Made by a program: the position numbers and the translations under genes. Source: Deinococcus rubellus (GTDB lineage Bacteria; Deinococcota; Deinococci; Deinococcales; Deinococcaceae). Taken from it: a stretch of 64,000 nt of DNA. The first letter of the stretch is position 1. Each line of letters starts with the position of its first letter. The notes under the pieces were generated by a model. It did no database searches and was not told where the DNA came from. It was given only the letters and a program-made list of their open reading frames with translations. Positions 36,567 to 46,756 of the stretch are shown piece after piece. The DNA is taken from the NCBI RefSeq assembly GCF_025244745.1, contig NZ_CP104213.1, forward strand, positions 2,258,001 through 2,322,000, read 5' to 3'.

Positions 36567-36808
36567 GAGGGACGCGCCAGCCCGGAAAGCGGCGGGGCAA
36601 ATGTTCCCACCGGGCAGCAGGTCTGGGCGTTGACCCGTCTTCTCCCCAACTCTTCTCTCAATGAGACTGCTTGCAACAACGCTGCCCCCGGCCACGACCC
36701 TGAGACAGGCTTGAGGCGTTCTTGACCCAGGGCGAACCTGGTCACGCCGACGCCTAGACTTAATGAACCCCCTCAACATTCGAAGAAACTCTCAAGGAGG
36801 CCAGCGAC

Positions 36809-37009
36809 ATGGACGACAAGACCAGCAGTGACCGCAGCAAACCGACTCCGGACCAGCACCACCCGCACGGCGGCGACAAGGACACCAACGATCTTCACGA
36901 CATCAAAGGGGTACAGCAAACCGGCATGGAGGAAAAGGCCAAGCAGGTTGCCGACCTGCCCGACAGTGTGAAAGGCAGCGCCAAGAACATCTGGCCCCAG
37001 AAACGCTGA
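36809..37009 (+). CDS. Small, very hydrophilic protein of unknown function
   Basis: 66 residues, almost entirely charged or polar (MDDKTSSDRSKPTPDQHHPHGGDKDTNDLHDIKG), with no hydrophobic core, so it is probably disordered. An AAGGAGG ribosome binding site 8 nt before the ATG makes it a real gene. It lies just before the ferritin-like gene. Composition resembles stress/desiccation hydrophilins, which is only an analogy. Confidence 0.75.
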   Translation: MDDKTSSDRSKPTPDQHHPHGGDKDTNDLHDIKGVQQTGMEEKAKQVADLPDSVKGSAKNIWPQKR

Positions 37010-37159
37010 GCGGGTCTCACAGCGGCAACCCGTCTTCCTAAAGCTCTGGTGAACATCCAAGTCCGTTCATGTCCGCATACAACCTCTCAGAGAAGCCACC
37101 CCGACACGCGTTCGTTCTGGAACGTGAGCGGCGGTGGGCACTTTTACAGGAGGAAGGAC

Positions 37160-38032
37160 ATGAGCGAAATGAATCGTCGGGAAGCGCTGGGCACTTTGGG
37201 TAAACTCGGATTGGGCGCAGCGGCCCTGGGTCTGGGCGGCAGCGCTCTGGCCATACCTGCCAAGGACATCGACGGCGACGTGCTGAACTTCGCACTGAAC
37301 CTGGAATATCTCGAAGCCTCCTTCTACGCGGCGGCTGTGGGCCGACTCAGCGAAGTGCGCGCCATCGGCGGCTCGGCCCCGATTGCTCTGCCTGCCAACC
37401 TTCCGGCGGGCGGCATGCAGTTCAAGGACAGCAACATCCAGGCGTATGTCAACTCGATTGCCGACGACGAGATCGCGCACGTCAAGTTCCTGCACGCCGC
37501 ACTGGGCAAGGGCGCAGTCGCGCGTCCCCTGCTCGACCTCTCCTCGGCCTTCGACGCGGCGGGCCAGGCCGCTTCGGGCGGAGCCATCAAGGGCTTTAAC
37601 CCCTACACCAACGAGCTGTTCTTCCTGCACGGCGCGTTTATCTTCGAGGACGTGGGGGTCACCGCCTACAACGGCGCGGCCACCCTGCTGACCAACCCGG
37701 CCTACTTGCAGGCAGCGGCGGGCATCCTGGCGGCGGAAGCCTACCATGCGGGCAGCGTCCGCACCTTCCTGTACCAGCAAAAAGACGTCGTGGCCGCTGC
37801 GGGCCTGACCGTCGAGCAGATCGTCAACGCCATCAGCGCCCTGCGTGCCAAGGTCGGCGGCGGCAAGGACAAGGGCCTGACCGAGAACGGCAAGGCCGTG
37901 CTGCTGCCCGACGACGCCAACGGCGGCGCGTTTGCCCGCACCACCCGCGAAGTCCTCAACATCGTCTACCTGGCTCCTGACGCCCACAAAGGCGGCTTCT
38001 TCCCGCAGGGCCTCAACGGCGCGATCAAGTAA
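37160..38032 (+). CDS. Ferritin-like desiccation-related protein with Tat-type signal
   Basis: 290 residues. The N-terminus [31 protein letters not shown] has a twin-arginine motif followed by a hydrophobic stretch, so export in folded form is likely. Residues ~35-180 form a ferritin-like (Ferritin_2) helical bundle with acid/His pairs ([25 protein letters not shown]). It matches the family of plant and bacterial desiccation-related proteins. AGGAGGAAGG precedes the ATG at 37160. Neither metal content nor function is established for this protein. Confidence 0.85.
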   Translation: MSEMNRREALGTLGKLGLGAAALGLGGSALAIPAKDIDGDVLNFALNLEYLEASFYAAAVGRLSEVRAIGGSAPIALPANLPAGGMQFKDSNIQAYVNSIADDEIAHVKFLHAALGKGAVARPLLDLSSAFDAAGQAASGGAIKGFNPYTNELFFLHGAFIFEDVGVTAYNGAATLLTNPAYLQAAAGILAAEAYHAGSVRTFLYQQKDVVAAAGLTVEQIVNAISALRAKVGGGKDKGLTENGKAVLLPDDANGGAFARTTREVLNIVYLAPDAHKGGFFPQGLNGAIK

Positions 38033-38097
38033 GGCTCCAGGGTCGCTGGGTCAGCTTCTGGCCCGGCACCCACATACATTCGCGTTTGGTTGAAAGA

Positions 38098-38127
38098 GCG
38101 TCCGGTCAGTTTTGCCGGACGCTTTTT
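38098..38127 (+). terminator. Rho-independent terminator after the ferritin-like gene
   Basis: Perfect 8-bp stem GCGTCCGG / CCGGACGC, 9-nt loop and T5. Confidence 0.85.
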
Positions 38128-38161
38128 CGTGGTCTGTCAAGATCTGTCAGGACTGGCCGTG

Positions 38162-38881
38162 TTACGGCGTGGCCCCCAGCCCCAGGTCGTCGGCCTCACC
38201 CGCCGCCTCCAGGTCTTCGAGATGGGCGGCGTCATTGAAGCCCAGCAGCGTACCGCCCTGGTCCGAGAGCAGCAGCCGGGTGATGCTGGTATTGGCCACC
38301 GACAATCTGGCCCAGGCATTTGGCGGCACCCCGCCCAGCGCCAGCCCCACCGCCACCCGCACCACCCCGCCGTGGGTGAACACCATGATCCGCTCGCCCT
38401 GGTGCCGGGCGGCCAGATCGCTCAGCGCCGCAGCCGCGCGGGCGTACAGATCGGCCATGCTCTCACCACCGGGCCGCCGGGTCGCCCAGGGATCGGCCCG
38501 CAGCGCCGCCAGATACTCGGGGTAGGCGCTGCGGATGTCCGCCAGGCCCAGGCCGCTGAGCTGGCCCACGTCGATCTCACGCAGTCCTGGTACGGTCTGC
38601 ACCTGCGGCTCGCCGCTGAGGCGCTCGGTGACGATCTCGGCGGTGCGCTGCGCCCGCACCAGATCGCTGGAATACACAGCGGCGAAGCGCTGGCTGGTCA
38701 GGCGCTCGGCCAGACTGGAGGCCTGCAACACCCCCACCACGCTCAGCGGCACGTCGGTCTGGCCCTGGTAGCGCCCATCGGCGTTCCAGGTGCTCTCGCC
38801 GTGGCGCACGACCCACAACTCCGCCGAGGCGTGCCGCTCGGGCAGACTCAGCCCGGTGGGCGGTTTGGGCACAGTCGTCAC
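38162..38881 (-). CDS. Histidine phosphatase (phosphoglycerate mutase-like)
   Basis: 239 residues. It has the RHG motif with the phosphorylated histidine H27 (WVVRHGESTWN) and the second conserved H in VFTHGGVVR. The broad family includes phosphatases acting on sugar phosphates, nucleotides and cobalamin precursors; the exact substrate cannot be assigned. Start is GTG at 38879-38881, overlapping the purM stop (GTGA), so it is the second gene of a purM operon. Confidence 0.9.
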   Translation of the reverse strand: MTTVPKPPTGLSLPERHASAELWVVRHGESTWNADGRYQGQTDVPLSVVGVLQASSLAERLTSQRFAAVYSSDLVRAQRTAEIVTERLSGEPQVQTVPGLREIDVGQLSGLGLADIRSAYPEYLAALRADPWATRRPGGESMADLYARAAAALSDLAARHQGERIMVFTHGGVVRVAVGLALGGVPPNAWARLSVANTSITRLLLSDQGGTLLGFNDAAHLEDLEAAGEADDLGLGATP

Positions 38882-40035
38882 AGAGGCGCTCCACCCAGCG
38901 CGGCGGGCAGGTTGAGCAGTTCGACTCTGTCCTGAACCGCCTCTTCTTGTGATGGCCCAGCACCCGCCACCACTTGACCGATGACCCAGGGCGACTCGCC
39001 CGCACCGCGCAGCACGTCCAGCGCCTGCGCCGCCTGAGCGGGCGGCAGCATAAAGAGAAAGCCCACGCCCATGTTCAGCGCCCGGTAGGCCTCGCGCCCA
39101 AGGGTGCCGGAGCGCCGGACGATCCGCTCGAACAGTGGCGGCAGCGGGTAGGTGCCCAGGTCGAAACGCAGGCCCAGTCCCTCGGGCAGCACGCGCGGCG
39201 GGTTGTCAATGAGTCCGCCTCCGGTGATGTGGCTCATGGCCCGCACGTCGAGGCCAGCAGCGCTCAGCACCTGATACGCCGCCAGATAGCTGCGGTGCGG
39301 CACCAGCAGGGCGTCTTGCAGGCTGCCGCCCAGTTCCACATCGGGAGCTTGCCAGTCGAGGCCCTCCAGCGCGGCGCGGGCCAGGCTGTAGCCATTGGTG
39401 TGCAGGCCGCTGCTGGGCAGGGCGATCACCACGTCGCCCGCCTCCAGCCGCTCGCCGGTGATCAGCCCGTCCCGGTCTACAACACCCACGATGGTGCCTA
39501 CGATGTCGAGTTCACCGTCCAGGTACACGCCCGGCATCTCGGCGGTCTCGCCGCCCAGCAACGCCACGCCCAGCGCCTCGCAGGCTCCTGCCGCGCCCGT
39601 CACGAAGGCGGCCACCTGTTCGGGAATCAGCTTGCCCATTGCCACGTAATCGAGAAAGAACAGCGGGCGCGCGCCCTGCACCAGAATGTCGTTGACGCAG
39701 TGGTTGACGATGTCCGCGCCCAGGCCGCCGTACTGTCCGGCGCGGCTGGCCACCTTGGTCTTGGTACCGACCCCATCGGTGGAGGCCACCAGCACCGGGT
39801 CGGTCATGGCCCCGAAGTCAGCCCGGAACAGCCCACCGAAACCGCCCAGGCCGCCCAGCACCTGCGGGCCGTGGGTGCGGGCTACCGCGCCCCTCATCAG
39901 CGCCACAGCGCGGTGACCCGCGTTGATGTCCACACCCGCACGGGCGTAGGCGGAAAGCGGGGCCGGGGGTGAGGCGGCCTCACGTTCGGCAGGTTCACTC
40001 GAAGAAGTGTCGGGGGGGAAAGCATCCTGGATCAT
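38878..40035 (-). CDS. purM: Phosphoribosylformylglycinamidine cyclo-ligase (AIR synthetase)
   Basis: 385 residues. PurM closes the imidazole ring of purine precursors using ATP. Signature segments: SYARAGVDINAG-like start (SAYARAGVDINAGHRAV), STDGVGTKTKVA, HCVNDILVQGARPLFFLDYVA and HITGGGLIDNPPRVLP. The ATG at 40033-40035 has AGGAG at 9-nt spacing; a TTG two codons upstream would be only 3 nt from it, so I use the ATG. Confidence 0.96.
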   Translation of the reverse strand: MIQDAFPPDTSSSEPAEREAASPPAPLSAYARAGVDINAGHRAVALMRGAVARTHGPQVLGGLGGFGGLFRADFGAMTDPVLVASTDGVGTKTKVASRAGQYGGLGADIVNHCVNDILVQGARPLFFLDYVAMGKLIPEQVAAFVTGAAGACEALGVALLGGETAEMPGVYLDGELDIVGTIVGVVDRDGLITGERLEAGDVVIALPSSGLHTNGYSLARAALEGLDWQAPDVELGGSLQDALLVPHRSYLAAYQVLSAAGLDVRAMSHITGGGLIDNPPRVLPEGLGLRFDLGTYPLPPLFERIVRRSGTLGREAYRALNMGVGFLFMLPPAQAAQALDVLRGAGESPWVIGQVVAGAGPSQEEAVQDRVELLNLPAALGGAPL

Positions 40036-40165
40036 GGGCAACGTCTCCTGACAGTCCAGCGACGTTTTACGGCCCCGTCTGCATGCTCTTCTTTGTTGAA
40101 GAGCCGCCGGGAAAAGGGGCCGCCGTCGCCAGCGTGAAGGCAGTCTACCCGACTGGGCCGCCTGC

Positions 40166-40981
40166 TCAAACGGGGGGGTCGCCCGGAGAGGAAGAAGGCA
40201 GCGATGAGAAACCGGGTGAAGACTGCTGCCGCCTGCGCCGCCACCACCAGCGCCCCAGCGCCAGCACCCCCACCGCCAGCGACAGCGACAGCACCCCCCA
40301 TAGCAGCCGCGCCGGACTGGCCGAGAGCCACACCACCAGCGCGGTGGCCGGAAGCGCCCCCGCTGCGGAGGCGGCCATGAACGGCCAGAAAGCTATGCCC
40401 ACTGCGCCTGCCACCAGGTTCATGACCTCGGCCTTGAGGGCGGGCATCAGCCGCACCAGCAGCACCGCCTGCACCCCGCGCTGCCCGGCGAAGGTTTCCA
40501 GGCGACGGGTCATGCTCTCACCCGCCAGCCGCCGCACCGCCCAGCCGCCGAAGCGCTGCCCCACCCGGTAGCCCAGCGCCGCCCCCAGCAGCGTGCCGGT
40601 GTAGACGATGGCGAAGCCGCCCCAGAAGCCGTAGAGCAGCGCCGCCAGCACCACATCGGCGGCGGCGGGCAAGATGGGAAAGACGGCCTGCACCAGCATC
40701 CCGGCGATCAGGGCCAGCGGTCCCCAGGCCCCCAGCCGCCCGACCAGGGCATGACGCGGCGCGGGGTCGGGGCCAAACAGGACACCGCCCACCATCCACA
40801 GCCAGCCGCGCACCTCGGGGATGAGGAGCAGCCCAGCGATCAGCAGTGCAGCCGCCAGAACCACCCAGCGCTTCGGAACACGGCCAGGGCGCTTCAGGCG
40901 AACGGCAGGTGCGGCTGAAGCTGGGATTGGAGCTGGGGACTGAATTTCCGGCAACATGGCCTCCACAGGCACGCTCGGCAT
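40166..40981 (-). CDS. TVP38/TMEM64 (VTT/DedA-like) membrane protein
   Basis: 271 residues. A Pro/Ala-rich start, then about five membrane segments with the VTT-domain signature (ILPAAADVVLAALLYGFWGGFAIVYTGTLLGAALGYRVGQRFGG, then LLVRLMPALKAEVMNLVAGA). Related proteins scramble or move lipids between membrane leaflets; that role here is inferred. The C-terminus is Arg- and Ser-rich. It is separated from purM by 130 bp. Confidence 0.88.
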   Translation of the reverse strand: MPSVPVEAMLPEIQSPAPIPASAAPAVRLKRPGRVPKRWVVLAAALLIAGLLLIPEVRGWLWMVGGVLFGPDPAPRHALVGRLGAWGPLALIAGMLVQAVFPILPAAADVVLAALLYGFWGGFAIVYTGTLLGAALGYRVGQRFGGWAVRRLAGESMTRRLETFAGQRGVQAVLLVRLMPALKAEVMNLVAGAVGIAFWPFMAASAAGALPATALVVWLSASPARLLWGVLSLSLAVGVLALGRWWWRRRRQQSSPGFSSLPSSSPGDPPV

Positions 40982-41032
40982 CAGGATACCGTCCCGGCCC
41001 CAGTCGGGCGTCCCAGGCTAAACTGGGCTTTG

Positions 41033-42022
41033 ATGCGTTCCGAACTGCTCGACCTCATTCTCGGCCTGCTGCCCGACACCCATCCGCGTCCGGAGCTGCG
41101 GGCCTTCTACGCCATGCTGCGCGACTATCCGCAGCGCGGCGGCAAGGGCCTTCGCAGCGAACTGCTCCTGCTGAGTGCCCAGGCCCACGGCGCACGCCAG
41201 GGCACCCCGCAGTGGCAAAGCGCTCTGTGGCTCGGCGCGGTGATCGAACTGTTCCAGAACTGGGTGCTGATTCACGACGACATCGAGGACGACAGCGAGG
41301 AGCGCCGGGGCAAACCCGCCCTGCACCGCCTGCACGGCCTGCCACTGGCGCTGAATGCCGGAGACGCCCTACACGCCTACATGTGGGCGGCGGTGGAGCA
41401 AGCCGGGGTGCCGGGGGCCTACCGGGAAGTGCTGACCATGATTCACCGCACCGCCGAGGGCCAGCACCTCGATCTCGACTGGGTGGCGCGGCGCGAGTGG
41501 GATCTCAGCGAGGCCGATTACCTGGAGATGGTGCAGCTCAAGACCGCTTACTACACGGTGATCATTCCGCTGCGGCTGGGCGCGCTGGCGGCGGGGTGTC
41601 TTCCCAGCGACGCCTTCACACCCGCCGGGGAAGCCCTGGGCTCAGCCTTCCAGATCAGGGACGACGTGCTGAATCTGCTCGAAGACGCCGGAAATTACGG
41701 AAAGGAGATCGGCGGCGATTTGCTGGAAGGCAAACGCACCCTGATCGTGCTGCACTGGCTGAATGCCGCCCCCGCCAAGCAACGTGCGGTGTTTCTGGAG
41801 CAGATGGCCCTCTCCAGGGCTGACAAGGACCCGGCCAGGATGGCCGAAGTGCTGAACTGGCTCCGGCAAAGCGGCAGTCTGGACCACGCCCAGGACTATG
41901 CGGCCCAGCAGGGCGAGAGGGGCCTGGCCCTGCTGCGAGAGGCCCTGAGCGGCGCGGCAGACCCGGCGGCAGTGGCCAACATGCTGGGCCTGGCCCGCAG
42001 CTACGTGACGCGGGAAGCCTGA
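41033..42022 (+). CDS. Polyprenyl diphosphate synthase (FPP/GGPP-type)
   Basis: 329 residues from the ATG at 41033 (a TTG one codon upstream is an alternative). First Asp-rich motif DDIED (D82-D86), second DDVLN near residue 207, and the conserved GGKGLR substrate loop. It condenses isopentenyl diphosphate with an allylic diphosphate. The aromatic W five residues before the first Asp motif would favour a short chain (C15-C20), as needed for carotenoids and quinones in Deinococcus. TAAACT (41019-41024) precedes the start. Confidence 0.9.
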   Translation: MRSELLDLILGLLPDTHPRPELRAFYAMLRDYPQRGGKGLRSELLLLSAQAHGARQGTPQWQSALWLGAVIELFQNWVLIHDDIEDDSEERRGKPALHRLHGLPLALNAGDALHAYMWAAVEQAGVPGAYREVLTMIHRTAEGQHLDLDWVARREWDLSEADYLEMVQLKTAYYTVIIPLRLGALAAGCLPSDAFTPAGEALGSAFQIRDDVLNLLEDAGNYGKEIGGDLLEGKRTLIVLHWLNAAPAKQRAVFLEQMALSRADKDPARMAEVLNWLRQSGSLDHAQDYAAQQGERGLALLREALSGAADPAAVANMLGLARSYVTREA

Positions 42023-42041
42023 ACACCCAGCCCATCCAGAA

Positions 42042-42088
42042 AACACAGCGGGGAACTCCAGACCGCATCCGGAGTTCCCCGCTGTGTT
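42042..42088. terminator. Perfect 18-bp inverted repeat between convergent genes
   Basis: AACACAGCGGGGAACTCC and its exact complement surround an 11-nt loop, between the prenyl synthase and the convergent lipoprotein gene. Confidence 0.75.
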
Positions 42089-42118
42089 CAGTGACCAGAT
42101 TCAGCCGAGAAGTTTGCC

Positions 42119-42628
42119 TTACTGAATCTTGACGGCGCTGCACGCCACGCCCGCGTCGGCAGGTGCGCCGCTGGCGTCCTTGGCAGTGTGGACGTTGTAG
42201 TAGGTGGCCGCCTGCACGACGGTCTTGGCGACGCTGCCCATCAGGCTCAGGTTGCCGCCCGCATCGGACTTGCCGACCATCATGCTGTCGAGTAGGGCCG
42301 GGCCATTGCTGGAGCACGGATCATTCGACTGGGCGCTGCCCTGGTTGTGGTAGTGGGCCACGTAATAGGTATCGGCGGCCAGACCAGTGAGCTTGGCGCT
42401 GGTCATCACCGTGTTGCCGTTGATGGTGACGGCCACATTGCCCATCGGATTGATATCGGTGGCGGCAGGCTGACGGCTGAGGCTATAGGAGGCCGTGCCC
42501 TGCTTGACTGCCATCGCGCCATTGGACATGGTGCCGTTGGCCATCGTGCCGTTTTTCATGCCGCCGCCCATCATCGAGCAGGAGCTGAGAAGTAATACAC
42601 CCATACCGAACATCATGACGTTTTTCAT
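42119..42628 (-). CDS. Lipoprotein with CHRD/SOD-like domain
   Basis: 169 residues. A lipobox (LLSSC, C17) ends the signal. A Met/Gly/Asn-rich repeat follows (NGTMANGTMSNGAM). A beta-domain of ~120 residues contains YYVAHYHNQGS, a Cys pair (DPCSSNG and GVACSAVKIQ) and AATYYNVHTAKD, resembling CHRD or Cu/Zn-SOD-like Greek-key folds. The His pair could bind a metal, but the set of Cu/Zn ligands is incomplete. GAGG lies upstream of the ATG. Function unknown. Confidence 0.7.
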   Translation of the reverse strand: MKNVMMFGMGVLLLSSCSMMGGGMKNGTMANGTMSNGAMAVKQGTASYSLSRQPAATDINPMGNVAVTINGNTVMTSAKLTGLAADTYYVAHYHNQGSAQSNDPCSSNGPALLDSMMVGKSDAGGNLSLMGSVAKTVVQAATYYNVHTAKDASGAPADAGVACSAVKIQ

Positions 42629-42871
42629 AGTGACCTCTTTTGTTGTGACGCGAAACCCGGTTCTGGTTTTCGCTGCTGGTCCTTGCCGACAAGAGTGTCG
42701 ATCAGGGCAGGTGAGAAGAACAACCCATCATGAGCCGCGCAGGCCCCTTCTCATAAGTAACTATCCATTCAATTTCAGGGCTGGCTGATCTTTGAGTAAA
42801 GCCGACCTTAAGGCAGCGTGACCGCCAATCACTGCAGCTCAGCGTCTCCTTGTATTGATCTCGGCTGAAGT

Positions 42872-43396
42872 TCACGATGGAAGGTAGCTATGCAGGAGGC
42901 GATCAGGGAGGCGGACATACCGGACGCGCTGCCACCCGACTTTGAGGCGCGCCTTGAGCTCCTTCAACGTCCGCGCGCAGAAATTCCCCAGCACATTCCG
43001 CTTGACGTACGCCCACACCAGCTCAATGGGGTTCAACTCCGGAGCATAGGGTGGGAGGTACTGCAGTGTCAGCCGGGATTCACCCGCGACGAAGGCCGTC
43101 ACGGCCTTCGTCTTGTGGATGCCAGCGTTGTCCAGCACCACCACGACCTCCCCTGGGACGTGTGTCAACACGTGCTGCAGGAAGCGAATCACATCCGGGC
43201 CTTTGAATGCGCCATGTTGCGTGTGCTGTAGGAACTGGCCGGTACTGCTGAGCGCACCAATCGTCGAGACCTTGTCCCAGCTGGCTTTCCCGAACACCAC
43301 GGGCGTCTGGCCGCGCAGCGCCCAGGTGCACCTGACCGTCCCTTTCAGGCTGAAGCCGACTTCATCTAGGAAGACCAGCGTCGCTCCAGCAGCTAC
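42872..43396 (-). CDS. IS630-family transposase, catalytic frame (orfB)
   Basis: 174 codons from the frameshift site, with the DDE residues: D in LVFLDEVGFSLKG, D in VVVVLDNAGIHKTKA and E in APELNPIELVWAYVKRN. It has no start of its own at the beginning; it is joined to orfA by a -1 frameshift at A_AAA_AAG, just before the orfA stop. GTG codons inside (for example at 43298-43300) are too late to include the first Asp. Confidence 0.85.
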   Translation of the reverse strand, partial: VAAGATLVFLDEVGFSLKGTVRCTWALRGQTPVVFGKASWDKVSTIGALSSTGQFLQHTQHGAFKGPDVIRFLQHVLTHVPGEVVVVLDNAGIHKTKAVTAFVAGESRLTLQYLPPYAPELNPIELVWAYVKRNVLGNFCARTLKELKARLKVGWQRVRYVRLPDRLLHSYLPS

Positions 43397-43881
43397 TTTT
43401 TTTTGATCTCGGGCAGGGTGGTCTGAATCCAGGTGGCCACCGCTTCCGGGTTCTGTTCCAGTGCGCGCTTGTCGGGCTTCTGGCGGGAAAAGCCCAGCTG
43501 ATGCAGGATTCTCCGCACGTGATCGCGGTGATGCCAGCGGTTGAAGTGCCGACCGATGACCTCTCTGACCCGGAGGGTCGTCCAGCTGTCATCGGGGAAG
43601 CCGTGGACCTGCGCACCCTTGATGAGCAGGTCTTTGAGGACGTCACGCTGCTCCCCGGAGAGCGCAGGCGGTCGGCCCGTCGTGACGGTGGCCTGGAGCG
43701 CATCTGGGCCACGGTGACGGAGGCGATACTTCCAGTCGCGGATGGTACTCACCGAAACACCCAGGAACTCAGCGAGTTCCTGGGTGTTGTGCGTTTGAGT
43801 CTCGAGAAGCTGGAGAAAGTGCAGTCGACGTTCTTCGAGTTGAGGTCTGGTGAGGTGCGATGGGAGCCAACGGTCAGTCAC
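43393..43881 (-). CDS. IS630-family transposase, N-terminal frame (orfA)
   Basis: 162 residues with two helix-turn-helix units (TQELAEFLGVSVSTIRDWKYRLRHRG and LRVREVIGRHFNRWHHRDHVRRILHQLGFS). It ends ...LPEIKKK followed by TAG. The final codons AAA AAA AAG form the canonical -1 slippery heptamer A_AAA_AAG (within a run of eight A's, 43397-43404), directly before the stop. The ATG at 43879-43881 lies about 38 bp inside the element's end. Confidence 0.85.
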   Translation of the reverse strand: MTDRWLPSHLTRPQLEERRLHFLQLLETQTHNTQELAEFLGVSVSTIRDWKYRLRHRGPDALQATVTTGRPPALSGEQRDVLKDLLIKGAQVHGFPDDSWTTLRVREVIGRHFNRWHHRDHVRRILHQLGFSRQKPDKRALEQNPEAVATWIQTTLPEIKKK

Positions 43882-43921
43882 CCAGTCATTCTACCGTCGT
43901 TCACTTCAGCCGAGATCAATA

Positions 43922-44111
43922 ATGCTTTGGCTTTACCGGGCGGAGCGAGCGAGGACGTACTGGTACTGATTCCGCTTAACTCCAGTACACCCCACAAATA
44001 GCGTGGGATGTCCTTCCACAACGCAGAATCAGTATCTCCTCCTACTCCCGCTGGTCGGATTAAATCGCGTTCAGCACACAGACGCTGAACACGATCTAAT
44101 CGGAGTCCGTA
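43922..44111. other. Intergenic region between IS630 copy 2 and scpB
   Basis: About 190 bp, AT-richer than average, no gene. It holds the scpB operon terminator at its right end. The left part may be old mobile DNA but gives no recognisable protein. Confidence 0.4.
44055..44104 (-). terminator. Imperfect 21-bp stem, terminator of the tsaC-scpB operon
   Basis: TCGGATTAAATCGCGTTCAGC pairs with 44084-44104 at 18 of 21 positions around an 8-nt loop, beginning 7 bp after the scpB stop. Confidence 0.6.
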
Positions 44112-44648
44112 TTAGCCGCGCAGCAACTGGCTGAATTCCGCCCCCTCGGCCTGCAGGGGCGGCAGATCGCGCACATCGCGCAGGCCGAATTCGAGCAAGA
44201 AGCGCTCGGTGGTGGCGTAGAGCAGCGGCTGGCCCACGGCGTCGGCACGGCCCACCACCTTGATCAGTTCGCGCTCCTGCAAGGTGATGACCGTACTGGC
44301 ACTGCCGCCGCGCATCGCCTCGATCTCGGCGCGGGTCACCGGCTGGCGGTAGGCGATGACGGCCAGCACTTCCAGTGCCGCACCCGACAGGCCCGGCAGC
44401 GGCGGCGGTGAGAGCAGCGGAGCAAGCTGCTGCGCCAGAGCAGGCGGTACGACCAGCCGGAAGCCGCCCGCCACCTCCTCGACCAGAAAGCCCAGTTCGG
44501 CGCGGGCCAGATCGGCGGCGTAGGCTTCGATCTGGGCGCGTGCCTGCGCCTCACTCATGTCCAGCAGCTTGCCCAGTTCCGCCGCCCGCAGAGGCCGTCC
44601 CGCCGCCAGCAGCGCCGCGCCGATCAGCGACTTCACAGTTGCCTTCAC
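44112..44648 (-). CDS. scpB: Segregation and condensation protein B
   Basis: 178 residues: two winged-helix domains (LIGAALLAAGRPLRAAELGKLLDMS; LEVLAVIAYRQPVTRAEIEAMRG) and the conserved C-terminal LYATTERFLLEFGL motif. ScpB joins ScpA on the SMC complex to compact and segregate chromosomes. GTG start overlaps the stop of the upstream TsaC-family gene (GTGA). scpA is not in the window. Confidence 0.94.
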   Translation of the reverse strand: MKATVKSLIGAALLAAGRPLRAAELGKLLDMSEAQARAQIEAYAADLARAELGFLVEEVAGGFRLVVPPALAQQLAPLLSPPPLPGLSGAALEVLAVIAYRQPVTRAEIEAMRGGSASTVITLQERELIKVVGRADAVGQPLLYATTERFLLEFGLRDVRDLPPLQAEGAEFSQLLRG

Positions 44649-45283
44649 GGCAGCCCGGCCAGCACCGCCCGGATGATGGACGCGGGCAGCGCTCCCTGGC
44701 GCAGAATCTCCCCGCTCTCGCAGTCCACGACGGTGCTGGGAAGGTGACTGGCCTCGGGCGCGGCGAGCGGGTTGGATGGGTCTTCGGACGGCACCTCCAG
44801 CAGCACTTCAGCCAGCCCGTAGCGCCGCGCCTCGGCCAGCGTGCGGGCACTCGGCTGGCCCGCCGGATTGAGACTGGTGGTTGCCAGCGGCCTGCCCCAG
44901 CGCCTGAGCAGGGCCTGGGTGAGGGTATGGTCCGGCACCCGCAGGCCCACCTTGCCGCCGAACACCAGCCACGCCGGGCAGGTCGGCGCGGCGCGCACCA
45001 CCAGGGTCAGCGGGCCAGGCAGCAGGGCCGCCAGCGCCTCGAAATGGAGCTCCTGCGGCGCGGCGAGGGCGCGGGCCTGCGTCACGTCAGCACACGAGAC
45101 TTGCAAGGCCTTGCCCGACGGGCGGCCCTTGATGACCGAGAGCGCCGCGACCGCCGAGGGCGAGTGGGCGTCGGTGCCCAGCCCCCAGACGGTCTCGGTG
45201 GGAAAACCGATGATCCTGCCGCGCGTCAGGGCCGCGAGTGCCGCCTCCCACTGCGGCTGAGGCTGTGTTTGACCGTGCTTCAA
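44645..45283 (-). CDS. Sua5/YciO/YrdC-family threonylcarbamoyl-AMP synthase
   Basis: 212 residues. The YrdC fold has the nucleotide-binding motif GFPTETVWGLGTDA and KGRPSGKAL, with the PLTLVV and STVVDC segments. The enzyme makes threonylcarbamoyl-AMP for t6A37 of ANN-decoding tRNAs. Start is TTG at 45281-45283, supported by GGGAG 7 nt upstream; no ATG fits. Operon with scpB. Confidence 0.92.
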   Translation of the reverse strand: MKHGQTQPQPQWEAALAALTRGRIIGFPTETVWGLGTDAHSPSAVAALSVIKGRPSGKALQVSCADVTQARALAAPQELHFEALAALLPGPLTLVVRAAPTCPAWLVFGGKVGLRVPDHTLTQALLRRWGRPLATTSLNPAGQPSARTLAEARRYGLAEVLLEVPSEDPSNPLAAPEASHLPSTVVDCESGEILRQGALPASIIRAVLAGLP

Positions 45284-45354
45284 TGCGCTTCTCCCTGGGC
45301 AGTTGCGCCGTGCCCTACCAATGACGTGTAAGTTCAGCGCAAGACTCCGCCAAT

Positions 45355-45360
45355 TATACT
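45355..45360 (+). promoter_or_regulatory. TANNNT -10 box for pilC
   Basis: TATACT ends 6 nt before the ATG at 45367, without a Shine-Dalgarno. Confidence 0.5.
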
Positions 45361-45366
45361 GATCCC

Positions 45367-46596
<1,230 letters not shown>

Positions 46597-46638
46597 GTTT
46601 TGCCGAGGAGCTGGGCATCCGTCACCCACAGCACCGCA

Positions 46639-46664
46639 GGCGCACCCGTCGGAGTGCGCCTTTT
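46639..46664 (+). terminator. Rho-independent terminator of pilC
   Basis: Perfect 7-bp stem GGCGCAC / GTGCGCC, 8-nt loop and TTTT, 43 bp after the pilC stop. Confidence 0.8.
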
Positions 46665-46744
46665 GCTTTGTTGGGTACCGACTTGCCCGTTCCAGCTTTT
46701 CTCAGGGCCGCCTGGTCTTTCAGCCCCAACTCTGGCAGCTGGAC

Positions 46745-46750
46745 TAGCAT
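46745..46750 (+). promoter_or_regulatory. TANNNT -10 box that decides the M20 peptidase start
   Basis: TAGCAT abuts an ATG at 46751 but is exactly 6 nt before the ATG at 46757. The spacing seen at other genes of the window favours 46757. Confidence 0.45.
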
Positions 46751-46756
46751 ATGGCC

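Larger units (their letters stand above)
42855..43919 (-). mobile_element. IS630-family insertion sequence, copy 2
   Basis: Inverted repeats TTGATCTCGGCTGAAGT at both ends are identical over 17 bp. TA flanks each side (42853-42854 and 43920-43921). It carries the same two-frame transposase layout as copy 1, but the sequences differ throughout, so they are separate elements rather than duplicates. Confidence 0.9.
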
